Part shown: in pieces, positions 17,407 to 25,927 of the stretch | Numbering within the stretch: the first letter of the stretch is position 1 | Layout of the letters: each line of letters begins with the position of its first letter | From: Steroidobacteraceae bacterium | GTDB lineage: Bacteria > Pseudomonadota > Gammaproteobacteria > Steroidobacterales > Steroidobacteraceae | Reading direction: 5' to 3' | Length of the DNA: 58,844 bases | Assembly: GCA_027531255.1 (NCBI GenBank) | Contig: JAPZRU010000032.1 | Location: 1 to 58,844 of the forward strand | Program-made: the position numbers and the translations under genes | Notes under the pieces: generated by a model | Seen by the model: the letters and a program-made list of their open reading frames with translations, nothing else | Told to the model about the DNA's origin: nothing | The model's database searches: none

Positions 17407-20076
17407 ATGAGCAGCCGCGGCCCCCTGCACCGCCATCTGACGCCACCGACGTACCGGATCGCGCTGGCCGAGCGGGTGGCGCTGCTGGCGCGGCTGCGCA
17501 CCCTGGGCGAAAGGCGGGTCGTGCTGCTGGATGCCCCGGCGGGCTACGGCAAGACCTGGCTGCTGTCGCGGTGGCACGCCGAACTGCGCCTGGCCGGCAC
17601 CGCGGTCGCGTGGCTCGGTGTCGAGGATTCGGAACCCGCGCCGTTCCTCGCGCTCGCGATCGCCGCCTGCGCGAAGCTCGGCCTCGAAGTGCACCGTCTC
17701 GAGAACCTCGCGGCGCAGGGTTTCGCGACGGCGCCGCTCGGCAACGTCGTCGCCGGCCTTATCGAGGCGCTGGCCGAGCGCGCGGAGCCGCTCGTGCTCT
17801 TCGTCGACGACGTGCACCGGCTGGCGCCGGGAGCCGTCACGGACGTGCTCGGGCGCCTCGTGAACGAGGCGCCGCCCGCCGTGCGCTTCGTCTGCGCCGG
17901 GCGCGACTGCAGCGCGCTGCCGCGCGCGGCGCTGCGCATCCGGGGCGAACTGGCCGAGTTCGGCGTCGACGATCTCCGCTTCTCGCCCGACGAAACGCGC
18001 GAACTGCTGCCGGACCTCGCGCCGCGACAGCTCGAGGACCTGCTGGCCCGGACGGAAGGGTGGCCCGCCGCGCTGCAGCTCGCGCGGCTGTGGCTCGAGG
18101 CGAAGCCGAACCGCACCGCGCTGCTCGGTGCGTTCTCCGGCCGCACCTCGGAGGTCGCGGGCTACCTCACGGAGCAGGTGCTGGACGACCTCCAGCCCGC
18201 GGTCAGGAGCGTGCTGAGCACGGTCGCGGTGCTCGACACGTTGAACTCGGAACTGGTCGAGGCGGTGACCGGCGACGAGCGCGCGTGGGGACACCTCGTC
18301 GAAGCTCGCGGGCTCGAGCACTTCCTGGTGCCGCTGGACGAGGAACGCTACTGGTTCAGGCTCCACTACCTGCTGCTCGACTTCCTGCGCGCCGAGCGTC
18401 GCCGGCGCGCCGCGAACGACCGCCCGCTCCATGCCGGGGCTTCGCGCTGGTTCGAGCGGCACGGCGGCCTGCGCGAAGCGGTGCAGCACGCGGTGCTCGC
18501 GGACGACCTCGATCGCGCCACGGCGCTGATCGAGCGCACCGGCGGCTGGGAGCTCGTGCTGTTCGGCGGAACGGCGCTGATGCGCAGCCTGCTGGGCGCG
18601 CTGCCGGCCGAGCGGCTCGACCGCTTCCCGCGGATACTCCTGTACAAGGCCTTCCTGTCCGCCAAGGACGGGGACCTCGCCCGCGGATTGCGCCTCTACG
18701 AGCGGATCGCCGACTCGATTTCCGCCGACGCCGGCCCGGCGCTCGCCCGCGACCTGCTGATGGTCGGCCACCTGATCCGGCGCTACGCGGACCTGCCGGT
18801 GGAGCCGGGTGCCCTCGACGCGCTGTACCGGGCCTACGACGTGCTGGCGCCGGGCGACGACGTCTCGCGCGCGACGCTCGCCAACGTCGCGTGCCTGCTC
18901 GCGCTCGCGCTCGGCGACATGCGGGCGGCGCTCGAGGCGGCGACCCGCGCGGTGCGCGAGATGCGTCGCATCGGTTCCGTGCTGGGCCTGAACTACTGCC
19001 TGTGCCATCTCGGCCTCGCGCACTGGCACCTGGGAGCGCGACGCGAGGCCGAGGCGCTGTGGCGCGAAACCGTGGCGCTGGCCGAGGAGAACTTCGGCGC
19101 CGACAGCGGGCTGCGCGCGATCGCGGACCTGCACCTCGCGCTGGCGCTCCACGCCCGCGGGGACGTCGCCGGCGCCCGGGCGCTGTTCGACCGCGCGCTG
19201 CCGCAGGTCGAGACCGCCGATGGCTGGCTGGATCTCTACGCGGAGGCCTACGAGCTCGCGATCGCCAACGCGCTGGAGCGCGGTGCGGCCGCCGAGGCCC
19301 GCGGACTGGTGGAGCGCGCGCGCGGCACGGCCGTGCGCCGCGGTCTCGACCGGCTCGACCGGCTCGCCCGCGCCTTCGCGTCGAGAGTGGCGCAGCACCC
19401 GGCTGCGGCGTCCGACGCGGCCGCCGCGGATCTCGTCCGGTCGTCGTCGCCGGACACGGACGCGGCGCGTGCGGACGGGTGGCGCGAGCGCCACGCGAAC
19501 GGGATCGCGGGGATCGTCGCGGCACTCTCGGCCGACCGGCTACAGGCGGCGCTGGCGCCGCTCGCCGAACTCGAAGCGGCGGCGGACGCCGGCTCGCGCA
19601 GGCGGCACCAGCGTAGCCTCGCCGCGCTGCGCGCCGCGGTGGAGATCGCCGCCGGAGCCGGCGCGGAGACGGGCACGCTCGCCGCGTTCGTGGCCGATCT
19701 CGAGGAAGCCGTGCGCGAGGACGACACGCACTACCTGGTCGACCTCGGGCCCGTGCTGCTGCCGCTGCTGCAGAGGGCCGTGGCCTGGAGCCGCGACCAC
19801 GGCGCGAGTTCCAGCGTGCGCCAGGTGCTCGCGGCGACCGCCGCGACGCTGGTGCGCACGGTGGACAGCCGCAGCGTCGCCGTGGCACTCAGCGCGCGCG
19901 AGCTCGAGGTGCTCGCGGAGCTCGTCGACGGTGCGCCGAACAAGGTCATCGCGCGCCGGCTGCACATGACCGAGAACACCGTGAAGTTCCACCTGAAGAA
20001 CGTCTTCCAGAAGCTCGGCGTCCGTCACCGGGCGGAGGCGATCCAGGCGGCACGGACCCGCGGCGTGCTGCGCTGA
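17407..20076 (+). CDS. MalT-like LuxR-family ATP-dependent transcriptional regulator
   Basis: An 889-residue STAND-type activator of the LAL/MalT class. It has an N-terminal NTPase (Walker A DAPAGYGKTWLL near residue 43; Walker B LVLFVDDVHRL near 135), a winged-helix/arm region, a long helical TPR-like sensor domain (about 350-800), and a C-terminal LuxR helix-turn-helix (SARELEVLAELVDGAPNKVI then MTENTVKFHLKNVFQKLGV). Such proteins usually bind an inducer and ATP, oligomerise, and activate nearby catabolic operons. Two repeats and a consensus -35 directly downstream (20081-20140) suggest it activates the hydantoinase-TonB operon. Start at the ATG at 17407; an upstream extension in the same frame has no coding character. 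Confidence 0.93.
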   Translation: MSSRGPLHRHLTPPTYRIALAERVALLARLRTLGERRVVLLDAPAGYGKTWLLSRWHAELRLAGTAVAWLGVEDSEPAPFLALAIAACAKLGLEVHRLENLAAQGFATAPLGNVVAGLIEALAERAEPLVLFVDDVHRLAPGAVTDVLGRLVNEAPPAVRFVCAGRDCSALPRAALRIRGELAEFGVDDLRFSPDETRELLPDLAPRQLEDLLARTEGWPAALQLARLWLEAKPNRTALLGAFSGRTSEVAGYLTEQVLDDLQPAVRSVLSTVAVLDTLNSELVEAVTGDERAWGHLVEARGLEHFLVPLDEERYWFRLHYLLLDFLRAERRRRAANDRPLHAGASRWFERHGGLREAVQHAVLADDLDRATALIERTGGWELVLFGGTALMRSLLGALPAERLDRFPRILLYKAFLSAKDGDLARGLRLYERIADSISADAGPALARDLLMVGHLIRRYADLPVEPGALDALYRAYDVLAPGDDVSRATLANVACLLALALGDMRAALEAATRAVREMRRIGSVLGLNYCLCHLGLAHWHLGARREAEALWRETVALAEENFGADSGLRAIADLHLALALHARGDVAGARALFDRALPQVETADGWLDLYAEAYELAIANALERGAAAEARGLVERARGTAVRRGLDRLDRLARAFASRVAQHPAAASDAAAADLVRSSSPDTDAARADGWRERHANGIAGIVAALSADRLQAALAPLAELEAAADAGSRRRHQRSLAALRAAVEIAAGAGAETGTLAAFVADLEEAVREDDTHYLVDLGPVLLPLLQRAVAWSRDHGASSSVRQVLAATAATLVRTVDSRSVAVALSARELEVLAELVDGAPNKVIARRLHMTENTVKFHLKNVFQKLGVRHRAEAIQAARTRGVLR

Positions 20077-20080
20077 CGCC

Positions 20081-20140
20081 GTACCCTACCCTTCCGGGTA
20101 GGTACGCACGCGCGGGAACTACCCTTCCCGTGCTTTGACA
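20081..20140 (+). promoter_or_regulatory. Direct/inverted repeats and -35 before the hydantoinase operon
   Basis: Four bases after the luxR-type stop is a hairpin with arms GTACCCTACCC (20081-20091) and GGGTAGGTAC (20096-20105) around TTCC, perfect except for one bulged base. Its CTACCCTTCC (20086-20095) is repeated exactly at 20119-20128, 33 bases on, about three helical turns. The second copy lies in its own inverted repeat, CGGGAA...TTCCCG (20113-20130). Six bases after that copy is a consensus -35 TTGACA (20135-20140), but I see no matching -10. This is the layout expected of an activator-dependent promoter, with the MalT-like protein as the likely activator (inference). Confidence 0.6.
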
Positions 20141-20190
20141 CTCGACGTCCGCGGCCAGAGCCTGTCCCGACGAACCCCGGGGGAGGCGGC

Positions 20191-21759
20191 ATGGGCGAAG
20201 TACTGCGCATCGGCGTCGACGTCGGCGGCACCAATACGGACGCCGTCCTGCTCCGCGGGCGCGAGGTGCTCGCGCTGCACAAGTCTCCGACCACGGCCGA
20301 CGTCGGCAGCGGCATCGTCAGCGCCATCGACGAAGTGCTCCGGCGCGGTGGCGTCGCGCCCGGCGCGATCGCCGTCGTGATGATCGGCACGACCCACTTC
20401 ACGAACGCCTTCGTGGAGGCTCGCCACCTGTGCCGCGTCGGCGTGCTGCGGCTCGGGGCGCCGGCCACCCTCGCGATCAGGCCGCTGGTCGACTGGCCGC
20501 GCCTGCTGAAGGACGCGGTCTACGGCCACGGCGTGGTCGGCGCCGGCGGCTTCAACTACGACGGGCGCCCGATCACGCCGCTGGATCCCGCCGAGATCCG
20601 GCGCGTGGCCCGCGAGTTCCGCGAGCGGGGCATCGAAGCGGTCGCGATCTCGTCCGTGTTCGCGCCGGTCAACGCGGGGCAGGAAGAGGAGGCCGCGCGG
20701 CTCGTGCAGGAGGAACTGCCCGGCGTGCGCGTGGCGGTGTCCAGCCAGATCGGCCGCATCGGCCTGATCGAGCGCGAGAACGCCGCAGTGATGAACGCCG
20801 CGCTGCTGCCGATGGCGGAGCGCGTCGTCGAGTCCTTCCGCCGCGCCCTCGGCGATCTCGGCGTGCGGGCGCCCTTCTACGTGAGCCAGAACGACGGCAC
20901 CCTGCTCGATCCGGACACGGTCGCGCGCTACCCGGTGCTGACCTTCGCGTCGGGCCCGACCAACAGCATGCGCGGCGCCGCGTTCCTGTCGGGCCTGCGC
21001 GACGCGCTGGTGATGGACATCGGGGGCACGACGACGGACGTCGGTGCGCTGGTGAACGGCTTCCCGCGCGAGTCGGCGGTGGCCGTGGACATCGGCGGGG
21101 TGCGCACCAACTTCCGCATGCCGGACCTGCTGTCGATCGGTCTCGGCGGCGGCAGCCTCGTGGTCGTCGAGGACGGGCGGGTCCGGGTCGGGCCGCGCTC
21201 GGTCGGCTACCGGATCACGAGCGAAGCGCTCGTTTTCGGGGGCACGCAGCTGACCGCGACGGACGTCGCCGTGGCGGCCGGCTACGCCGACATCGGCGAT
21301 CGCGACCGCGTCGCGGGCCTCGACCGGCGGCTGGTCGCCGCGGCCGTGGACGAGATCCACCGGCTGGCCGAAGACGCGCTCGACCGGATGAAGACGAATG
21401 CGACGGACGTGCCGCTCGTGCTGGTCGGCGGCGGCAGCGTGCTGATCGACCGCGACCTGAAGGGCGCCAGCCGCGTCGAGATCCCGGCGAGCGCCGGGGT
21501 CGCCAACGCGATCGGCGCCGCGATCGCGCAGGTCAGCGGCGCAGTCGACCGCGTCTACTCGTACGACGCCCGGGGTCGCGACGCGACGCTGGCGGAAGCG
21601 CGCGACGAAGCGGTGCGCAACGCCGTCGCGGCGGGCGCCGCGCCCGCGTCCGTCGGCGTGACGGAAGTCGAGGAACTGCCGCTGGCGTACCTGCCGGGTG
21701 GCGCGGTCCGCGTGCGCGTGAAGGCGGTGGGCGACCTGGTGCTGGGGAGCGCGGCATGA
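20191..21759 (+). CDS. Hydantoinase/oxoprolinase family protein (HyuA-like)
   Basis: ATP-dependent amidohydrolase-family protein of 522 residues related to hydantoinase A and the N-terminal half of 5-oxoprolinase. Actin-like ATPase motifs are visible: IGVDVGGTNTDAVLL (residues 7-21), IGTTHFTNA, FASGPTNSMRGA, and VMDIGGTTTDVGAL (near residue 275), then SIGLGGGSLV and LVGGGSVLI. It presumably opens a cyclic imide or lactam-like ring at the cost of ATP; the substrate is unknown. The ribosome site GGGGGAGG precedes the ATG. Its stop overlaps the start of the DUF917 gene (ATGA), so the two are probably made together. Confidence 0.88.
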   Translation: MGEVLRIGVDVGGTNTDAVLLRGREVLALHKSPTTADVGSGIVSAIDEVLRRGGVAPGAIAVVMIGTTHFTNAFVEARHLCRVGVLRLGAPATLAIRPLVDWPRLLKDAVYGHGVVGAGGFNYDGRPITPLDPAEIRRVAREFRERGIEAVAISSVFAPVNAGQEEEAARLVQEELPGVRVAVSSQIGRIGLIERENAAVMNAALLPMAERVVESFRRALGDLGVRAPFYVSQNDGTLLDPDTVARYPVLTFASGPTNSMRGAAFLSGLRDALVMDIGGTTTDVGALVNGFPRESAVAVDIGGVRTNFRMPDLLSIGLGGGSLVVVEDGRVRVGPRSVGYRITSEALVFGGTQLTATDVAVAAGYADIGDRDRVAGLDRRLVAAAVDEIHRLAEDALDRMKTNATDVPLVLVGGGSVLIDRDLKGASRVEIPASAGVANAIGAAIAQVSGAVDRVYSYDARGRDATLAEARDEAVRNAVAAGAAPASVGVTEVEELPLAYLPGGAVRVRVKAVGDLVLGSAA

Positions 21760-22874
21760 AGATCGGGCTGGAGCACGTCGACGACCTCGCGCGCGGGGCG
21801 GCCATCCTGGGCACCGGCGGCGGCGGGGATCCGTACATCGGCAGCCTGATGCTGCGGCAGGCGATCGAGGACGGCCTGACCGTCGAGCTGGTCGACGTCG
21901 ACACGCTGGGCGACGACGACTTCGCGGTGCCGTTCGCGATGATGGGCGCGCCCACCGTGATCGTCGAGAAGATCCCGAACGGGGACGAGATGGTCGCCGC
22001 GCTGCGCACCACCGAGCGCTACGTCGGCACGGCCGCGAAGGCGGTGCTGTGCGCCGAGATCGGCGGGCTGAACGCGCTGCTGCCGCTCGTGCTCGCCGCG
22101 CGCTGCGGGCTGCCCGTGGTGGACGGCGACGGGATGGGCCGCGCGTTCCCGCAGCTGCAGATGATCACCTACAACATCTTCGGCGTGCCCGCGTCGCCGA
22201 TGGTGATGGCCGACGAGTACTCGAACACGGTGCTGATCGAATCGGCGGCGGCGCTCGAGGTCGAGCGCCTCGGCCGCAGCATGGTGGTCGCGATGGGCGG
22301 CTCGACGAACATCTGCCTGTACCCGATGCGCGGCCGCGACGCGCGGCGGTCGATGGTGCGCGGCACGCTGACGCTGGCGCTCGGCCTCGGGCGGGCGGTG
22401 CGCGAGGCGCGCCGGGGCGGCGGCGACGCGATCGACGGCCTGCTGGGCTACCTGCGCTCGACGCCGTACTACCAGCACTGCTGCGTGCTCTTCGAGGGCA
22501 AGGCGGTCGACCTGCTGCGCGAGACGAAGTCCGGCTGGGCGATGGGGCGGCTGGTCGTCGAGGGCGTCGGCGGCCATGCCGGGCGCCGATGCACGGTGCA
22601 GTTCCAGAACGAGCACCTGGTCGCCCACGAGGGGGATCGCGTGCTCGCGATCGTGCCGGACCTGATCGCGATCCTCGACGCGGCGACCGCCGAGCCGATC
22701 ACGACCGAGGGATTGAAGTACGGGCAGCGCGTCGTGGTCGTCGGCATCAGCGCCGCGCCGATCATGCGCTCCCCGGAGGCACTCGCCGTGTTCGGGCCCG
22801 CCGCCTTCGGCCTGCCCGACCCGTTCGTGCCGCTCGAGCAGATCCACGGCACCGCCGTCACGCGAGGAACCTGA
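21756..22874 (+). CDS. DUF917 (S-Me-THD domain) family protein
   Basis: A 372-residue protein of the DUF917 family, now often called the S-methyl-thiohydantoin desulfurase-like domain family. Visible signature: AAILGTGGGGDPYIGSLM near the N-terminus, MMGAPTVIVEKIPNG, CAEIGGLNALLPL, VVDGDGMGRAFPQLQM, and the C-terminal VGISAAPIMRSPEAL. Family members are typically paired with hydantoinase/oxoprolinase proteins, as here with a four-base overlap, and probably form a complex with them. The reaction is not established. Codon use matches the neighbours. Confidence 0.88.
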   Translation: MKIGLEHVDDLARGAAILGTGGGGDPYIGSLMLRQAIEDGLTVELVDVDTLGDDDFAVPFAMMGAPTVIVEKIPNGDEMVAALRTTERYVGTAAKAVLCAEIGGLNALLPLVLAARCGLPVVDGDGMGRAFPQLQMITYNIFGVPASPMVMADEYSNTVLIESAAALEVERLGRSMVVAMGGSTNICLYPMRGRDARRSMVRGTLTLALGLGRAVREARRGGGDAIDGLLGYLRSTPYYQHCCVLFEGKAVDLLRETKSGWAMGRLVVEGVGGHAGRRCTVQFQNEHLVAHEGDRVLAIVPDLIAILDAATAEPITTEGLKYGQRVVVVGISAAPIMRSPEALAVFGPAAFGLPDPFVPLEQIHGTAVTRGT

Positions 22875-22877
22875 GCC

Positions 22878-23630
22878 ATGCGCACGCAGGTCGCGCTGAT
22901 CACTCCGGTCGTCACGGCCGGCATCCGGACGCTGGACGACGTCCGGCCGCTGGAGCGGCCCGATCTCTCGGTGACGCACAGCCTGCTCGACGCGGGTCCG
23001 GCCTCGATCGAGAGCGAGTTCGACGAGGCGCTGTGCGTCCCGGACACCGTCCGCAAGGCGATGGACGCCGAGCGCGCGGGCGCGCACGCGATCGTGATCG
23101 ACTGCATGGGCGACCCGGGGCTAGGCGCGTGCCGCGAAGCGGTCCGGATCCCGGTGCTCGGCCCCTGCCAGGTTTCCCTGCACGTCGCCGCCACGCTCGG
23201 GCACCGCGTCGGCTTCGTCACGGTGCTCGACCGGATACGCCCGCTGATCGACCGGCTGGTGGCGGCCTACGGCCTGCGGGACTCGTACGCGTCGTTCCGC
23301 GCCGTGGACGTGCCCGTGCTGCACCTCGGCAGCGACCGCGCGGGCCTGCAGGCCGCGCTCGCGCGCGAGGCGCTCGCGGCGGTGCGCGACGACGGCGCCG
23401 ACGTGCTCGTGCTCGGCTGCACGGGCTTCCTCGGCTGCGCCGGCGCGATGCGCGAGGCGCTGCTGGAGCAGGGCCTCGACGTGCCCGTCGTCGACCCGAT
23501 CCCGCTGACGATCCACGTCGCGGACGCACTCGTGCGCAGCGGCCTCGCGCACAGCGGGCGAACCTATCCGCCGCCGGGCCGCAAGGCACGGAAGGGCTAT
23601 TCCTTCCCCGAATTCCTGCCTGCCCCATGA
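22878..23630 (+). CDS. Asp/Glu/hydantoin racemase family protein
   Basis: A 250-residue member of the Asp/Glu racemase superfamily, closest in form to hydantoin racemase. The two catalytic-type Cys are present in VIDCMGDPGLGA (about residue 76) and LVLGCTGFLGCAG (about 182), consistent with two-base racemisation of a hydantoin or amino-acid derivative. It starts three bases after the DUF917 stop in the same operon. A hydantoin racemase next to a HyuA-like ring opener suggests handling of both stereoisomers of a five-membered ring substrate. Confidence 0.85.
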   Translation: MRTQVALITPVVTAGIRTLDDVRPLERPDLSVTHSLLDAGPASIESEFDEALCVPDTVRKAMDAERAGAHAIVIDCMGDPGLGACREAVRIPVLGPCQVSLHVAATLGHRVGFVTVLDRIRPLIDRLVAAYGLRDSYASFRAVDVPVLHLGSDRAGLQAALAREALAAVRDDGADVLVLGCTGFLGCAGAMREALLEQGLDVPVVDPIPLTIHVADALVRSGLAHSGRTYPPPGRKARKGYSFPEFLPAP

Positions 23631-23662
23631 ACCCGTCACGACACCGACCAGGAGTCGCCCCC

Positions 23663-25807
23663 ATGAACGCCAATCACAGCCTGCTGGGCCTCGCCGTCGC
23701 GAGCGCGCTCGCGGCGCCGACGCCGCTGCTAGCCCAGTCCACCGAGGCGCAACTCGAGGAGATCGTCGTCACCGCGCAGCGGCGCGAGGAACAGATCCAG
23801 AACGTGCCCGTCGCGATCACGGCGTTCAGCGGCGAGGACATCGCCGCGCTCGGCTTCACGCAGATGCAGGACCTGGCGACGCAGACGCCGAACGTCCAGA
23901 TCAAGAACGTGATCGCGAACAGCATCCCGAACGTGACGATCCGCGGCGTCGGGCTGAACGACTACGCGGCGAACAACAATCCCGCCGCCGGCATCTACGT
24001 CGACGACGTCTACCTCGTCTCGCCGGCGATGCTGAACTTCCAGATGTTCGACGTCGAGCGCGTCGAGGTGCTGAAGGGCCCGCAGGGCACCCTGTTCGGC
24101 CGCAACACCACGGCCGGGACGATCAACTTCCACAGCCGCCGGCCGGGCGACACCTTCGAGGCGCGCGCCTCGCTGGACTACGGCCGCTACCAGTACCTGA
24201 ACTTCGAGGGCGCCGTCGGCGGCCCGCTCGGCGAAAACTTCGGCGCTCGGCTCGCGGTGCAGACCGTGCAGCAGGGCGAGGGCTGGCAGACCAACCGTCT
24301 GAACGGCGCCAAGGTCGGCGAAGTGGACCGCACCGCGGCGCGCCTGCTGCTGTCCTGGCAGCCGAGCGACGCCGTCGACGTGCTGCTGAACCTGCACGGC
24401 GGCCGGGACCGCTCCGACACCCTGCTCGTCAAGATCGACAATCCCTTCTCCACGGAGGACGACCGCGACGCCGACCCGTACCGCTCGGGCGCGTCGATCG
24501 ATCCGCGGATGGAGCTGGATGCCCGGGGCGCCTCCCTGACGATCGACTGGTCGATCTCAGACGTGCTGTCGCTGACCTCCGTGACCGCGACCGAGCGCTT
24601 CGAGCGCTTCCACCAGGAGGACCGCGACGGCATCCGCCTGGAGCAACTCGACGGCATCTTCGCGAACGACATCGAGCAGTTCTCGCAGGAGGTGCGCCTC
24701 ACCTACGTCGGCCAGGATCTCGTCCTGATCGGCGGCGCGTTCTACGGCACCGACGAGGTGGACACGCGCGACCGCTTCGACGCGCCGGACCTGCTCGGCC
24801 TGCTGGGCCTCGCCGGCGTCCGTTCGCTCGGCAACGAGTACACGCAGGAGACGACGTCGGCCGCCGCCTTCCTGCACTCGGAGTGGAAGTTCGCGCCCGC
24901 GTGGCGGCTGACGGCCGGCGCCCGCTACACGGACGACCGCAAGGAGTTCCGCGACGCGTTCACCTACCTGATCGCGGGCGGCGTCGAGAACCGCCTGTTC
25001 CCGCCGGTATCGAACGACTTCGACACGCAGGACGTGTCCGGCCGGCTCGCGCTGGACTTCACGGGCTTCGAGGACACGCTGCTGTACGCCAGCGTCAGCC
25101 GCGGCTTCAAGTCCGGCGGCTTCCAGGGCCAGCTGACCTTCAACCCCGCCGACCTGCAGCCCTTCGAGGACGAGACGCTCCTCGCCTACGAACTCGGCTT
25201 CAAGTCGCGCCTCGCCGGCAACACGGTGCAGCTGAACGGCGCCGCGTTCTTCTACGACTATTCGGACCTGCAGTTCTACGGCGGCCTGTTCGACTCGCCG
25301 GTCGGCGTGCTGTTCGGCATCACGAACGTCGGCGACGCCGAGGTGCGCGGCGCGGAACTCGACCTGTGGTGGCGTCCCGCCGCCGGCCTCGACCTGCGGC
25401 TCGGCCTCGGCCTGCTCGACACGGAGGTCACGCGCTCGATCGTGGCCGGCGTCGCGACCGGCAGCGAACTGCCGAATGCGCCCGAGGTCACCGGCAACGC
25501 GCTGCTCCGCTACCAGTGGCCGGTGGGCGACGGCCTGCGCGCCAGCGTGCTGCTCGCCGGCAACTACCAGGGCGACCTGTCGTTCGACGTCGTCCGCGAT
25601 CCGCGCGAGACTCGCGAATCCGGCTACTTCCTGGCCGACGCGCGGATCGGCATCGGCGCGGCGGACGAGCGGTGGACCGCGTCGCTCTGGGTGAAGAACC
25701 TCGCCGACGAGCGGTATCGCACGCAGGTGCTGTTCTCGAGCGTCGGCTTCGGCTCGAATTTCGGTCCGCCGCGGACCTACGGGATCGGGCTCACGTTCAA
25801 GCTTTAG
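23663..25807 (+). CDS. TonB-dependent outer-membrane receptor
   Basis: A 714-residue outer-membrane importer. The signal peptide ends PLLAQS; the TonB box region LEEIVVTAQRREEQIQNVPV is followed by the plug domain (IRGVGLNDYAANNNPAAG, VEVLKGPQGTLFGRNTTAG) and a 22-strand-type barrel with SRGFKSGGFQG and KNLADERYR near the end. This type is common in gammaproteobacteria and sphingomonads for organic substrates, not only siderophores. It is last complete gene of the hydantoinase operon (33 bases after the racemase, GGAG before the ATG), so it probably imports that pathway's substrate. I see no Fur-box-like site. Confidence 0.93.
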   Translation: MNANHSLLGLAVASALAAPTPLLAQSTEAQLEEIVVTAQRREEQIQNVPVAITAFSGEDIAALGFTQMQDLATQTPNVQIKNVIANSIPNVTIRGVGLNDYAANNNPAAGIYVDDVYLVSPAMLNFQMFDVERVEVLKGPQGTLFGRNTTAGTINFHSRRPGDTFEARASLDYGRYQYLNFEGAVGGPLGENFGARLAVQTVQQGEGWQTNRLNGAKVGEVDRTAARLLLSWQPSDAVDVLLNLHGGRDRSDTLLVKIDNPFSTEDDRDADPYRSGASIDPRMELDARGASLTIDWSISDVLSLTSVTATERFERFHQEDRDGIRLEQLDGIFANDIEQFSQEVRLTYVGQDLVLIGGAFYGTDEVDTRDRFDAPDLLGLLGLAGVRSLGNEYTQETTSAAAFLHSEWKFAPAWRLTAGARYTDDRKEFRDAFTYLIAGGVENRLFPPVSNDFDTQDVSGRLALDFTGFEDTLLYASVSRGFKSGGFQGQLTFNPADLQPFEDETLLAYELGFKSRLAGNTVQLNGAAFFYDYSDLQFYGGLFDSPVGVLFGITNVGDAEVRGAELDLWWRPAAGLDLRLGLGLLDTEVTRSIVAGVATGSELPNAPEVTGNALLRYQWPVGDGLRASVLLAGNYQGDLSFDVVRDPRETRESGYFLADARIGIGAADERWTASLWVKNLADERYRTQVLFSSVGFGSNFGPPRTYGIGLTFKL

Positions 25808-25826
25808 CGCGAGCGACCGGGGTTCG

Positions 25827-25927
25827 GTGAAGCCGTCGGAGCGATTCGACGTCGGCGTGATCGGCGGCGGGCTGGCGGGACTGTCCGCCGCCGCCGATCG
25901 CGCGGTCGGCCGGCGCCGCGCGCCGAC
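25827..25927 (+). pseudogene. N-terminal remnant of an FAD-dependent oxidoreductase
   Basis: Nineteen bases after the TonB receptor a GTG opens a frame reading MKPSERFDVGVIGGGLAGLS followed by AAADRA. This is the beta-alpha-beta dinucleotide-binding start (GxGxxG with acidic/hydrophobic spacing) of FAD-dependent oxidoreductases. After about 27 residues the similarity ends and the frame runs into the antisense of the DUF885 gene (stop at 25992-25994). A hairpin (arms 25905-25910 and 25922-25927) sits at the break. It looks like the next gene of the operon cut off by a rearrangement. Confidence 0.6.

Noticed and set aside
20081-20105. Rho-independent terminator after the regulator gene
   Set aside because: The stem is strong but no T-run follows, and the core is repeated 33 bases on before a -35, so an operator is more likely.
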